In this document: piece by piece, positions 16,201-22,118 of the stretch
Position numbering within the stretch: the stretch's first letter is position 1
Layout: each line of letters opens with the position of its first letter
Notes under the pieces: generated by a model
Databases searched by the model: none
What the model was told of the DNA's origin: nothing
Seen by the model: only the letters and a program-made list of their open reading frames with translations
From: JBJKRF01 sp046704785
GTDB taxonomy: Bacteria > Chloroflexota > Anaerolineae > Anaerolineales > Villigracilaceae
Length of the DNA: 22,118 nt
Direction: 5' to 3'
Assembly: GCA_046704785.1 (NCBI GenBank)
Contig: JBJKRF010000083.1
Coordinates: 1-22,118, forward strand
Made by a program: the position numbers and the translations under genes

Positions 16201-17117
16201 AGTCCGCCGTCCTTTCCGACCGTTTCGATAAAAATCTCTTCGAGCGAGGCTCGATTAGGCCGAATGGCGTAGACTTCGGCCCCCTGGGCCACCAGATAGC
16301 GGGTGAGTTCTGGCAGAGCCGATTCGTGGGGGACCGTCAGAGTCACCTGCTCCTCCTTGGCGGTAATGTCGCGCCCCCAACGCGAGAGACCCGCCAGCCC
16401 TTCGGCGGAAAGGCCGCGAACGCGCAGCGTCACGACGGCCTGCTCAGTATCGAGGCTGCTCAAGGCAAGCACCCGCACCACTTCGCCATGACGGATAAAA
16501 GCCACCCGGTCGCAGGTCACTTCGATCTCGCTCAGCAGGTGCGAGTTCAGGAAAACGCAAGTGCCCTGTGAGCGCAGTTCGTGGATGATGTCTCTGACGA
16601 GACGACGCCCAACCGGGTCCAGGCCGGAGGTGGGTTCGTCCAGAAAGACCAGGGCTGGTCGATTCAACAGCGCCTGCGCCAGGCCGACGCGCTGCAACAT
16701 GCCCTTCGAAAAAGTGTGCAGTTGTTTGTTGTGAAAATCTGCCAGGCCAACGCGTTCTAGGAGTTCGTCGGCGCGCAGCGCCAGGTCGTCTTTCTGCATT
16801 CCCAAAAGCTGGCCGTGCAATTGGAGGAACTCACGCGCCGTCAGCCATTCTTGAAAGCGAAAGTGTTCCGGTAAAAAGCCAACACGAGCCAACACATCCC
16901 GTTCACCCAGCGGCTTTCCCAACAGCGACGCTGTTCCGGCGGTAGGCGCAATCAGGCTCAACAACATCTTGATGGAGGTTGTTTTGCCCGCGCCGTTCGG
17001 GCCCAGAAAGCCAAACACCTCACCCTGCTCGACACGCAGGGTGAGGCCTTTCACGGCAACGTGCTCGCCGAAGACTTTCCGTAGCTGATCTGTCTCGATT
17101 GCAGGCGCAACAGACAT
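16197..17117 (-). CDS. ABC transporter ATP-binding protein
   Basis: A 306-residue ABC ATPase. Walker A is GPNGAGKTT (residues 39-47), with a Q-loop in VGFLPEHFRFQEW, the signature in FSKGMLQRVGLAQAL (SKGMLQR in place of the common LSGGQ, as in the CcmA/NosF-type export group), Walker B with the D-loop in ALVFLDEPTSGLDP, and an H-loop at NSHLL. A C-terminal accessory segment of ~80 residues, typical of this subfamily, includes LPELTRYLVAQGAEVYAIRPNRASLEEIFIETVG. It energises the ABC-2 permease encoded next to it. It starts 3 bp after the anti-sigma stop without its own clear Shine-Dalgarno, which suggests translational coupling. The cargo is not identifiable. Confidence 0.92.
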   Translation of the reverse strand: MSVAPAIETDQLRKVFGEHVAVKGLTLRVEQGEVFGFLGPNGAGKTTSIKMLLSLIAPTAGTASLLGKPLGERDVLARVGFLPEHFRFQEWLTAREFLQLHGQLLGMQKDDLALRADELLERVGLADFHNKQLHTFSKGMLQRVGLAQALLNRPALVFLDEPTSGLDPVGRRLVRDIIHELRSQGTCVFLNSHLLSEIEVTCDRVAFIRHGEVVRVLALSSLDTEQAVVTLRVRGLSAEGLAGLSRWGRDITAKEEQVTLTVPHESALPELTRYLVAQGAEVYAIRPNRASLEEIFIETVGKDGGL

Positions 17118-17120
17118 AAA

Positions 17121-18284
17121 CTAATGCAGAGAGTTTGCCATTTGAATGGCTTGCTGTGAGTTGGTTCCCAACCCGCCAATGGTGTAAATGGTCCCATCTT
17201 TGACCCACAACAGGGCATATTGGGGAGCATCGTCGGCAGGACGCTGGATGAGCGTACCGGTCACACCATCCACCGATACCTGTTGATAGGTGGCGGCGTT
17301 TTTGGGGATCGGAACGACCAGCGTGGAAGTCCAATCGACGGAATGGGTGAAGGCAACCGCCTGTTCACTGGTCATGCCGGTGAACTGCAAGCCGATCTGG
17401 GCCAGTTGGGCCACATCGACGCTGGCCGGCGCACTGACGGTGGGGCTGGGAATTTCCACCAGGATAACACAATCGGGATACTGGCGTCCAGGGGTGCCGA
17501 CGCCAAAGCCTTCTTCGCTGCTGGGCGCCGGGCAGTCGCCAAAATCGACGCTCACGCCGGAGGGAATATTGACCGAGATTTTAGCGCCATCGATGGAAGC
17601 GGGCAGGACGAGGTCGCTGCGCCCTGCCTCATTAAGCAAGGCTTGCGCCTTGGCACGATCGACCGTGAACGCATAGGCGGCCTCGCTGGTCACGCTGATA
17701 CGCGAGGGAGTCATCCCTTGCGGCACACGCACGGTGAATCCGGCCAATTGGCTGGCCTGCGCGGCGTCGGTCGCATCCACAGGCTGGCCGGGTTTCTGGA
17801 CCACGGTCGTTGAGCTGGAGAGCAGTTGGCTAACCTGCTTGCCAATGGCATCATTCCCGGTCAGTTGCTGCATACCGGTCATATCGACAGGCACCACATC
17901 CACTTGTTGCACGCGGAACAGGTCGAGCAGTTGGTCGGCCAGCGCACGCGTCGCCGGGACGGAAACGATCAGGGCCAGCACCAGCACAACAGGCAGCCCA
18001 AAACGCAAAAGCGGGGAAGCAAACATTTTTTTGAACATGGGACTCTCCTTTGGAGTAACTTTTCGGTCGTAGAAATGGCGCAAAGCCGTCGGTACAGGAG
18101 GAACGCGGTCTTCTGCCTGGGGAGCAAGAAAAGCCAGTTTCTGGGCCGTCCGTTGCACCTGCAATTCCAATGCCTTTTGTCGCTCCTGGCAGGCCCTACA
18201 TGCGTCCAAATGGCGGCGCTCTTCGGCGTTCAACTCGCCGTCGAGGGCGGCGCGCAGATGTCCGTCTGACAAGTGTTTGTTCAT
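17121..18284 (-). CDS. zinc-type transmembrane anti-sigma factor
   Basis: A 387-residue single-pass membrane protein. The cytoplasmic N-terminus carries a zinc-binding anti-sigma domain with the HxxxCxxC motif HLDACRAC (His25, Cys29, Cys32) preceded by LRAALDGELNAEE, the standard pattern for proteins that hold an ECF sigma factor inactive. One membrane helix lies at about 93-112 (RFGLPVVLVLALIVSVPATRALA). The ~270 C-terminal residues are extracytoplasmic and are probably the sensory part; they contain repeats of a beta-rich type (e.g. GFTVRVPQGM, KISVNIPSGVSVDFGD) that I cannot assign to a family. Its ATG overlaps the sigma stop by four bases and has AGGAGG four bases upstream. The pairing with the sigma factor is therefore clear; the signal it senses is not. 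Confidence 0.87.
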   Translation of the reverse strand: MNKHLSDGHLRAALDGELNAEERRHLDACRACQERQKALELQVQRTAQKLAFLAPQAEDRVPPVPTALRHFYDRKVTPKESPMFKKMFASPLLRFGLPVVLVLALIVSVPATRALADQLLDLFRVQQVDVVPVDMTGMQQLTGNDAIGKQVSQLLSSSTTVVQKPGQPVDATDAAQASQLAGFTVRVPQGMTPSRISVTSEAAYAFTVDRAKAQALLNEAGRSDLVLPASIDGAKISVNIPSGVSVDFGDCPAPSSEEGFGVGTPGRQYPDCVILVEIPSPTVSAPASVDVAQLAQIGLQFTGMTSEQAVAFTHSVDWTSTLVVPIPKNAATYQQVSVDGVTGTLIQRPADDAPQYALLWVKDGTIYTIGGLGTNSQQAIQMANSLH

Positions 18285-18880
18285 GGCTCCTCCTGGGTGA
18301 GCGCACGGTAGCGTTTTTCGAATTCGCGCTCGGCGCGTATCAATAATGGCCCGATGGATGCAGGCGACAGTTGCAAAGCCACAGCAATTTCTTTGTAAGG
18401 CAACCCCGCATAACGCAGCCAGAGCAATTGGGCCTGACGGACGTTCATTTGGGCCAGCACGTAGCGGGCGACCCGTCGTTCTTCCTCACTCGCCAGAATC
18501 TGCGCCGGACGGTTCTCAGGTGCCTCGTCCAGGGCATCTTTTCCGGCTTGGAGTTCGTACTGCTGGCGACGCCTGGCGCTGCGCAGCGAACGCAATCCAA
18601 GATTGGTTGCCACCCGGTAAAGCCAACCGCCGAAATTGAAGTCGCGCGCGGCAGGTGGAAAGCGCTGATAGAGACGGAAAAAAGTCTCCAGGGCCAGGTC
18701 TTCGGCTTCGTCCGGGTCGCCGACCAGTCGGCACAAGACCCGATAGATGCCCCCCCAATGCCTGTCGAAGAGTTCTTCGAAGGAGAGGCATTCAACTGGC
18801 GAATCTTCGGAAGCCTTGAGATCGTCTTGGCGGGAGTTCATCAGGCTAATGATACTCTTTTGTTGCAGGGTTTTGTCCAT
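18281..18880 (-). CDS. ECF-family RNA polymerase sigma factor
   Basis: A 199-residue sigma factor containing only regions 2 and 4. Region 2 is in FEELFDRHWGGIYRVLCRLVGDPDEAEDLALETFFRLYQRF, including the DAEDL-like promoter-opening helix. The WLYRVATNLGLRSLRS segment follows. Region 4 (QAQLLWLRYAGLPYKEIAVALQLSPASIGPLLIRAEREFEKRY) is a helix-turn-helix that reads the -35 element. The frame is open upstream to 19039, with other ATGs at 18946 and 18841; 18880 is chosen as giving a normal N-terminal length, but no start has a good Shine-Dalgarno. It heads an operon with its anti-sigma factor and an ABC transporter, which it probably activates along with itself. The signal is unknown. Confidence 0.87.
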   Translation of the reverse strand: MDKTLQQKSIISLMNSRQDDLKASEDSPVECLSFEELFDRHWGGIYRVLCRLVGDPDEAEDLALETFFRLYQRFPPAARDFNFGGWLYRVATNLGLRSLRSARRRQQYELQAGKDALDEAPENRPAQILASEEERRVARYVLAQMNVRQAQLLWLRYAGLPYKEIAVALQLSPASIGPLLIRAEREFEKRYRALTQEEP

Positions 18881-19044
18881 CTGGGAATCATCTTCTCTAC
18901 TACAATAACCCCTTTCAACGACCAAATGAGACAGGCCGCACCCCATTTGCCCATCGCCTTTTAATTCTTTTGGTACACCGCATCCTGGAAACCGGCCCTC
19001 ATTCACACAAAAGCAGATAAAAGCAGTCCAAATTGCCAAAAAAC

Positions 19045-19074
19045 ATTGACGTATCTGTCAATGCCGATATAATA
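19045..19074 (+). promoter_or_regulatory. sulfur operon promoter with palindromic operator over the -35
   Basis: TTGACG (19047-19052) and TATAAT (19069-19074) are 16 bases apart, giving a strong promoter with an expected start near 19081. The -35 is embedded in a perfect 7-bp dyad, CATTGAC-N6-GTCAATG (19045-19064). A dyad in this place is a likely repressor or activator site; the regulator is not identifiable. It adds an initiation control to the attenuation control downstream. Confidence 0.8.
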
Positions 19075-19099
19075 GAACTCAATTTGAGGCTCTGACATC

Positions 19100-19216
19100 A
19101 TGACTTATTTCACGCTCCCCGTATCAACAAGCTGTAGGTGTTTGTGTACATGTTTATGTACGTGCGCCTGTGCAGGCGGGGAGACGTGCTGCATGCATTG
19201 TCATGCTCACACCTGA
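19100..19216 (+). CDS. cysteine-rich leader peptide (putative cysteine attenuator)
   Basis: A 38-residue reading frame with ten Cys (residues 12, 14, 16, 18, 20, 22, 24, 30, 31, 34). The core CRCLCTCLCTCAC has Cys at every second position. Seven of the ten codons are TGT, while the five Cys codons of the cysH gene here are all TGC. The ATG lies about 20 nt after the predicted transcription start, with GAGG ten bases upstream. The frame ends 23 nt before an intrinsic terminator and lies ahead of genes for siroheme and APS reduction. This is the layout of a leader peptide whose translation senses charged tRNA-Cys: ribosome stalling on the Cys codons would favour an antiterminator. Poly-Cys leader frames acting this way are known in mycobacteria. 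A metallothionein-like small protein is the main alternative (CxC and CCMHCHAH), but it would not explain the hairpins. Confidence 0.8.
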   Translation: MTYFTLPVSTSCRCLCTCLCTCACAGGETCCMHCHAHT

Positions 19217-19257
19217 TGTAAGGCAATAAAAGCCCATCAACCGGTGAAGCACGCTCC
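19180..19257 (+). promoter_or_regulatory. putative antiterminator pairing of the cysteine attenuator
   Basis: GGAG-A-CGTGC at 19180-19189 (codons 27-30 of the leader, just after the Cys run) can pair with GCACGCTCC at 19249-19257, with one bulged A, plus a T19190-A19248 pair. The latter segment is part of the 5' half of terminator 1, so the two folds exclude each other. A ribosome stalled at the earlier Cys codons would leave 19180-19189 free to pair; one that reads to the stop would cover it. A small competing hairpin (CGCCT/AGGCG, 19165-19178) and one within the Cys run (GTACAT/ATGTAC, 19146-19161) could act as the pause structure. Confidence 0.6.
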
Positions 19258-19290
19258 ACAGATTGGAGAAGCATTCACCGGTATTTTTTT
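19240..19290 (+). terminator. intrinsic terminator 1 (attenuator)
   Basis: A 9-bp perfect outer stem (ACCGGTGAA at 19240-19248 with TTCACCGGT at 19274-19282) continues inward as an imperfect arm with CTCC/GGAG (19254-19257, 19265-19268) and is followed by A and seven T (19284-19290). This is a textbook Rho-independent terminator placed 23 nt after the leader peptide stop and ~185 nt before the first enzyme gene. Confidence 0.85.
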
Positions 19291-19303
19291 AAAGTTACCC
19301 TAT

Positions 19304-19336
19304 AAAGCCGGGAATGCACCCGGCTTTTTTATTTTT
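19304..19336 (+). terminator. intrinsic terminator 2
   Basis: AAAGCCGGG (19304-19312), a 6-nt loop and CCCGGCTTT (19319-19327), then a T-rich tail to 19336. This is a second strong terminator only 14 nt after the first. A tandem arrangement tightens shut-off in the unstalled state, but it also has to be bypassed in the induced state, which the simple leader model does not explain. Confidence 0.85.
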
Positions 19337-19475
19337 ATACCAACTCAAAACGGACATACCTGATGACCACCATAAAACAACCCCAAAACAAAATTGTCTC
19401 CCACGACCATCGATCTGCCAAAAGACGACCGCCAGAGAGGGTTGTGCACGCCGAAAGCCGGACGGGAGGTGAAAA

Positions 19476-20285
19476 ATGAGCGTATTACAACATCTTCCTC
19501 CAAACGGATTTGTTTCCATCATTGGCGCCGGGCCAGGCGACCCGGAACTGATCACCGTCAAAGGATTGGGGCGCCTGCGCCAGGCAGACGTCGTCCTGTA
19601 CGACCGGTTAGCTCCCCCACAACTCTTGAACGAAATCCGCTCGACAGCCGAAGCCATCGATGTCGGCAAAGCACCCACCCGGCATCGTTTTCCCCAGGAA
19701 CAAATTAACGCCCTGCTCATCGAAAAAGCGCGCAAAGGAAACCATGTAGCGCGGCTCAAAGGCGGCGACCCCTTCGTCTTCGGACGCGGTGGGGAAGAAT
19801 GCCAGGCGCTCGCAGCCGCCGGAATCTCATACGAGGTGATTCCCGGCGTCAGCAGCGCCATCGCCGTTCCGGCCTACGCAGGCATCCCGGTTACCCAACG
19901 CGGAATCACGACGACGTTCACCGTCATCGCCGGGCACACCTGCCAGCCAGAATCCGGCCTGGATTGGGCCGCCCTCTCAAAGTCCGGTACGCTGGTGTTC
20001 CTGATGGGCGTGGCGCACCTGCCCGAAATCGTCTCGCGTTTACTGGCGCAAGGCATGTCGGCGCAGACCCCACTCGCTGTGATCGAACGCGGCACCGGCC
20101 CCGAACAGATCGTCGTAGAGGGCACCCTCGAAAATATCCTGGAGAAAACACGGGAAATTCGCTCGCCCGCGACGATCATCATCGGCGAAGTTGTGAAGTT
20201 ACGCCAGCAAATCGCCTGGTTCGGATCACAAAATGTCAGCCCGTCGATAACCACCACATCGTTTTTACCTTACGGCATTCTTTAA
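19476..20285 (+). CDS. cobA: uroporphyrinogen-III C-methyltransferase (SUMT)
   Basis: A 269-residue enzyme that methylates uroporphyrinogen III twice with S-adenosylmethionine to give precorrin-2, the first step to siroheme (and to cobalamin). The family motifs are all present: VSIIGAGPGDPELITVKG (residues 13-30), DVVLYDRL (38-45), VARLKGGDPFVFGRGGEE (91-108) and IPGVSSAIAVPAYAGIPVTQRG (122-143), with SGTLVFLMGV in the second domain. Only the methyltransferase domain is present, so this is the single-function form; the dehydrogenase/chelatase half is the separate gene at 21082. The start has GGGAGGTG four bases upstream. It leads the operon behind the cysteine attenuator, 14 bp before cysH, which shows that siroheme is made here for a sulfite reductase rather than primarily for vitamin B12. 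Confidence 0.93.
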   Translation: MSVLQHLPPNGFVSIIGAGPGDPELITVKGLGRLRQADVVLYDRLAPPQLLNEIRSTAEAIDVGKAPTRHRFPQEQINALLIEKARKGNHVARLKGGDPFVFGRGGEECQALAAAGISYEVIPGVSSAIAVPAYAGIPVTQRGITTTFTVIAGHTCQPESGLDWAALSKSGTLVFLMGVAHLPEIVSRLLAQGMSAQTPLAVIERGTGPEQIVVEGTLENILEKTREIRSPATIIIGEVVKLRQQIAWFGSQNVSPSITTTSFLPYGIL

Positions 20286-20299
20286 AACAGGACAGACTC

Positions 20300-21061
20300 A
20301 TGACAACCCCATCTTCTGAACATAACCAACCTTATTCCACGTACGAACTGACCGAATGGACAGCAGAACAACTTAAGCAAGTCAATGACGAGTTCGAGGG
20401 CAGCTCCCCGAAACTCATCTTACAATGGGGATTCGAAAATTTCACCCCCGATATTGTGCTGGCGACCGGTTTTGGCCCCGAAGGGGTCGCCCTGATGCAC
20501 ATGGTCTCGGAAATTCGCCCGGAAACCACCGTCTTTTATCTGGATACCGCTCTACTCTTCCCCGAGACCTATGCTCTGCGCGACGAGCTGGCGCGCCGTT
20601 TGGGCATTCACTTCGAACGTATCCCCGCCAGCCTTCCCTTGAAGGAGCAGGCCGAACGCTATGGCGACGAGTTGTGGAAAAAGGACCCGGACTCGTGCTG
20701 CTACCTGCGTAAGGTGATTCCGCAACGCCAGTACCTGGCGAACTATCGCGCCTGGATCACCGGCATTCGCCGCGACCAGACCATCTTGCGCGCCAACGCC
20801 GGCTCGATCGAATGGGATACATCCAACCAAATGGTCAAGCTCAACCCACTGGCCGCCTGGAAGCGCGAACAAACCTGGGAATACATCCGCGCACACGATT
20901 TACCCTACAACCCCCTGCACGACAAAGGCTATCCCAGCATTGGTTGCTGGCCGTGCACGCGCGCCGTCGCCCCCGGCGAAGACCCCCGCGCCGGACGTTG
21001 GGCCGGTATGCAAAAGACCGAGTGCGGCATCCATCTCAAACCCGGCCAAAAATCGTCCTGA
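20300..21061 (+). CDS. cysH: adenylyl-sulfate (APS) reductase, 4Fe-4S type
   Basis: A 253-residue assimilatory reductase that turns APS into sulfite and AMP using thioredoxin-like electrons. The substrate loop is near VLATGFGPEGVALMHM. The iron-sulfur ligands are the Cys pair 133-134 (DSCCYLRK) and Cys216, Cys219 (GCWPC); this CC...CxxC set marks APS reductases rather than PAPS-only enzymes. The catalytic Cys242 is in KTECGIHL at the C-terminus. The frame is open 167 codons further upstream, but that stretch is another frame of cobA; the ATG at 20300, with AGGA eight bases before it, gives the family length. It sits 14 bp after cobA and 20 bp before the precorrin-2 dehydrogenase gene, in one cysteine-biosynthesis operon. 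Sulfite reductase and ATP sulfurylase genes are not in the window. Confidence 0.93.
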   Translation: MTTPSSEHNQPYSTYELTEWTAEQLKQVNDEFEGSSPKLILQWGFENFTPDIVLATGFGPEGVALMHMVSEIRPETTVFYLDTALLFPETYALRDELARRLGIHFERIPASLPLKEQAERYGDELWKKDPDSCCYLRKVIPQRQYLANYRAWITGIRRDQTILRANAGSIEWDTSNQMVKLNPLAAWKREQTWEYIRAHDLPYNPLHDKGYPSIGCWPCTRAVAPGEDPRAGRWAGMQKTECGIHLKPGQKSS

Positions 21062-21081
21062 CGGATACGAAACGCCACACA

Positions 21082-21729
21082 ATGACAGAATACTACCCCA
21101 TCTACCTCCAGTTACAGGGCCAGCCTTGTATCGTGATTGGCAGTAACACGCTCGCCGAAGACAAGGTGGAGACGCTGCTGGCAGCCGGCGCCAGGGTCAC
21201 GCTGATCGCGCCCAAGGTTGGTGCGCGCCTGCAAGCCCATGTCGAGTCCGGAAAGGTCATCCACCTGCCGCGACGGTACCAACCCGGCGACTTGAAAGGC
21301 GCTTTTCTGGTGATCTGTACCAACGACCAGACCGCCATCAAGCAACAGGTTTGGGAAGAAGCCAGCGCTGCCCGGCAACTGGTCAACGTGGTGGACGACA
21401 CGCCGCACTGTAACTTTATCGCACCGTCCATCTTTCGCCAGGGCGACCTGGCCATCGCCATTTCCACCGCCGGAAAGGCCCCGGCGCTGGCCGTACGCCT
21501 GAAGGAACGCCTGCGTAAACAGATCGGCCCGCAGTATGCTCGCTTCCTGGAATTGGCCGGCCACCTGCGAGCGCCGCTCGCCCAGCACGTCCCCGATTTC
21601 GCAACGCGCAAAGCCTTATGGTACCGTCTGGTCGATTCGGATGTGCTCGACCTGTTGGCGCAGGATGACGAAACCGCCGCCCTGGAAAAAATCTCGGAAG
21701 TTGTGGGGTTCCCTTTCCACCCGGATTGA
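21082..21729 (+). CDS. precorrin-2 dehydrogenase / sirohydrochlorin ferrochelatase (Met8/CysG-N type)
   Basis: A 215-residue enzyme of the Met8p/CysG N-domain family, which oxidises precorrin-2 to sirohydrochlorin with NAD and may insert iron to give siroheme. Visible are the N-terminal YYPIYLQLQGQPCIVIG, the Rossmann segment KVETLLAAGARVTLIAP, VICTNDQTAIKQQ, and NVVDDTPHCNFIAPSIFRQGDLAIAISTAGKAPALAVRLKERL, with the catalytic Asp105/Asp106 region. The usual glycine-rich loop GGGxVA is instead GSNTLA (Gly20-Ser21-Asn22), an atypical nucleotide-binding loop. The frame is open upstream, but that part overlaps cysH; ATG 21082 gives the normal start. No strong Shine-Dalgarno is seen. It completes the siroheme pathway begun by cobA. 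Confidence 0.88.
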   Translation: MTEYYPIYLQLQGQPCIVIGSNTLAEDKVETLLAAGARVTLIAPKVGARLQAHVESGKVIHLPRRYQPGDLKGAFLVICTNDQTAIKQQVWEEASAARQLVNVVDDTPHCNFIAPSIFRQGDLAIAISTAGKAPALAVRLKERLRKQIGPQYARFLELAGHLRAPLAQHVPDFATRKALWYRLVDSDVLDLLAQDDETAALEKISEVVGFPFHPD

Positions 21730-22118
21730 GTTTCAGGCACAGCTTTCGACAGACAAGCAAAGACTCTTAAAAGAGATGATCGCGCCGTCGGACTGCCGGG
21801 AGAAAAAAAGCTTGGCAACAGAGGGGAAATGGCAGGGTCGGAGAAACTACCGCAGCGCCCCCAACGGTCCACAGAAAGACTCTTTTCGTGAGAAATCCTG
21901 CGTTGGTCACAGGATTTCTAGTAGATTGGATGGGGGCACTTCTACAGTATATGTTATGTTCCCAATTCCCAGATTTCAACTCATCTCTACTAAAATTGGG
22001 GCTCTTTGGGAAGCGGTGGAATAGGGCAAACTTATGGGGGTGTGGGGCCGCCGCACGCGCCCCCCCCCCCCCCCACCTAAACCCCCCCACCCACGCTCAA
22101 CCGAAAAAACCAAAAAAA
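21730..22118. other. unassigned 3' region and low-complexity contig end
   Basis: No gene is supported in these 389 bp. A perfect 10-bp inverted repeat (AGAAATCCTG at 21891-21900, CAGGATTTCT at 21910-21919; 9-nt loop) lies in the middle and may be a terminator-like hairpin without a T-run. From about 22030 the sequence is G-rich, then has a run of 15 C (22060-22074), further C-runs and A-runs to the end. This looks like low-quality assembly sequence rather than biology. Confidence 0.5.

Noticed and set aside
19100..19216. Metallothionein as the role of the Cys-rich peptide
   Set aside because: CxC and CC/His motifs would allow metal binding, but position between promoter and terminator, the antiterminator pairing and the cysteine-pathway genes behind it fit a leader peptide better. 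Not excluded.
19217..19475. T-box or SAM riboswitch in the sulfur operon leader
   Set aside because: I find no T-box sequence or S-box core in this region; the hairpins are explained by the attenuator.
19799..20299. Upstream extension of cysH
   Set aside because: These 167 codons are another frame of the uroporphyrinogen methyltransferase gene and show no homology to APS reductase.
21730..21900. SAM-riboswitch-like pieces (GGCAACAG and flanking stems)
   Set aside because: The short match lacks the conserved 5' and 3' core of the S-box class and no downstream gene is present to support it.
1..22118. CRISPR arrays, rRNA, tRNA, transposases
   Set aside because: I looked for regularly spaced repeats, tRNA cloverleafs and transposase motifs on both strands and saw none that I could support.

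Overview
The window is bacterial chromosomal DNA with tightly packed operons. GC content is moderate to high and many genes are joined by 4-base ATGA start/stop overlaps. Two probable lipoproteins and a copy of the Cu(I) efflux, acetyl-CoA synthetase and siroheme/APS-reductase genes point to a free-living heterotroph. The Thr/Pro-rich (TPTP-type) linker after a lipobox, the CHAD/SixA cluster and the gene mix resemble Chloroflexota (Anaerolineae-like). That taxonomic placement is inference; no rRNA or tRNA gene is present to confirm it.

Layout: (1) 144-1748 (+), a glycoside hydrolase of clan GH-A, convergent with (2) a copper block on the minus strand, read right to left: csoR-like repressor (6615-6346), copZ-like chaperone (6270-6064), a small class I SAM methyltransferase (5986-5342), copA P-type ATPase (5305-2813) and a PHB-depolymerase-type lipoprotein esterase (2777-1842). 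A near-consensus promoter with G/C-tract operators sits before csoR. (3) 6953-7513 (+), a hemerythrin-fold protein that has lost several iron-ligand histidines. (4) 7936-9834 (+), acetyl-CoA synthetase behind its own promoter and a ~250-nt leader, followed by a three-helix membrane protein. (5) a repeat-rich spacer and a small lipoprotein gene. (6) 14718-11944 (-), a four-gene overlapping cluster: two thymidylate-kinase-like P-loop kinases (the second with a Lys-to-Arg Walker A change), a CHAD protein and a SixA-type phosphohistidine phosphatase. (7) 18880-15325 (-), ECF sigma factor, zinc-type anti-sigma factor, ABC ATPase and ABC-2 permease. (8) 19045-21729 (+), a sulfur-assimilation operon: promoter with palindromic operator, a 38-residue cysteine-rich leader peptide, attenuator hairpins, then uroporphyrinogen-III methyltransferase, APS reductase (cysH) and precorrin-2 dehydrogenase.

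The most exciting element is the leader of the sulfur operon. A short reading frame has ten Cys codons among 38, seven of them alternating, placed between a strong promoter and an intrinsic terminator. A segment just after the Cys codons can pair with the 5' arm of that terminator, which is the classical geometry of ribosome-mediated transcription attenuation, here apparently sensing cysteine. The genes behind it make siroheme and reduce APS to sulfite, so cysteine is the logical end product to sense. The second notable element is the kinase pair/CHAD/SixA cluster, which looks like an uncharacterised phosphate- or polyphosphate-linked module.

The last ~90 bases (C-runs and A-runs) look like a low-quality contig end.
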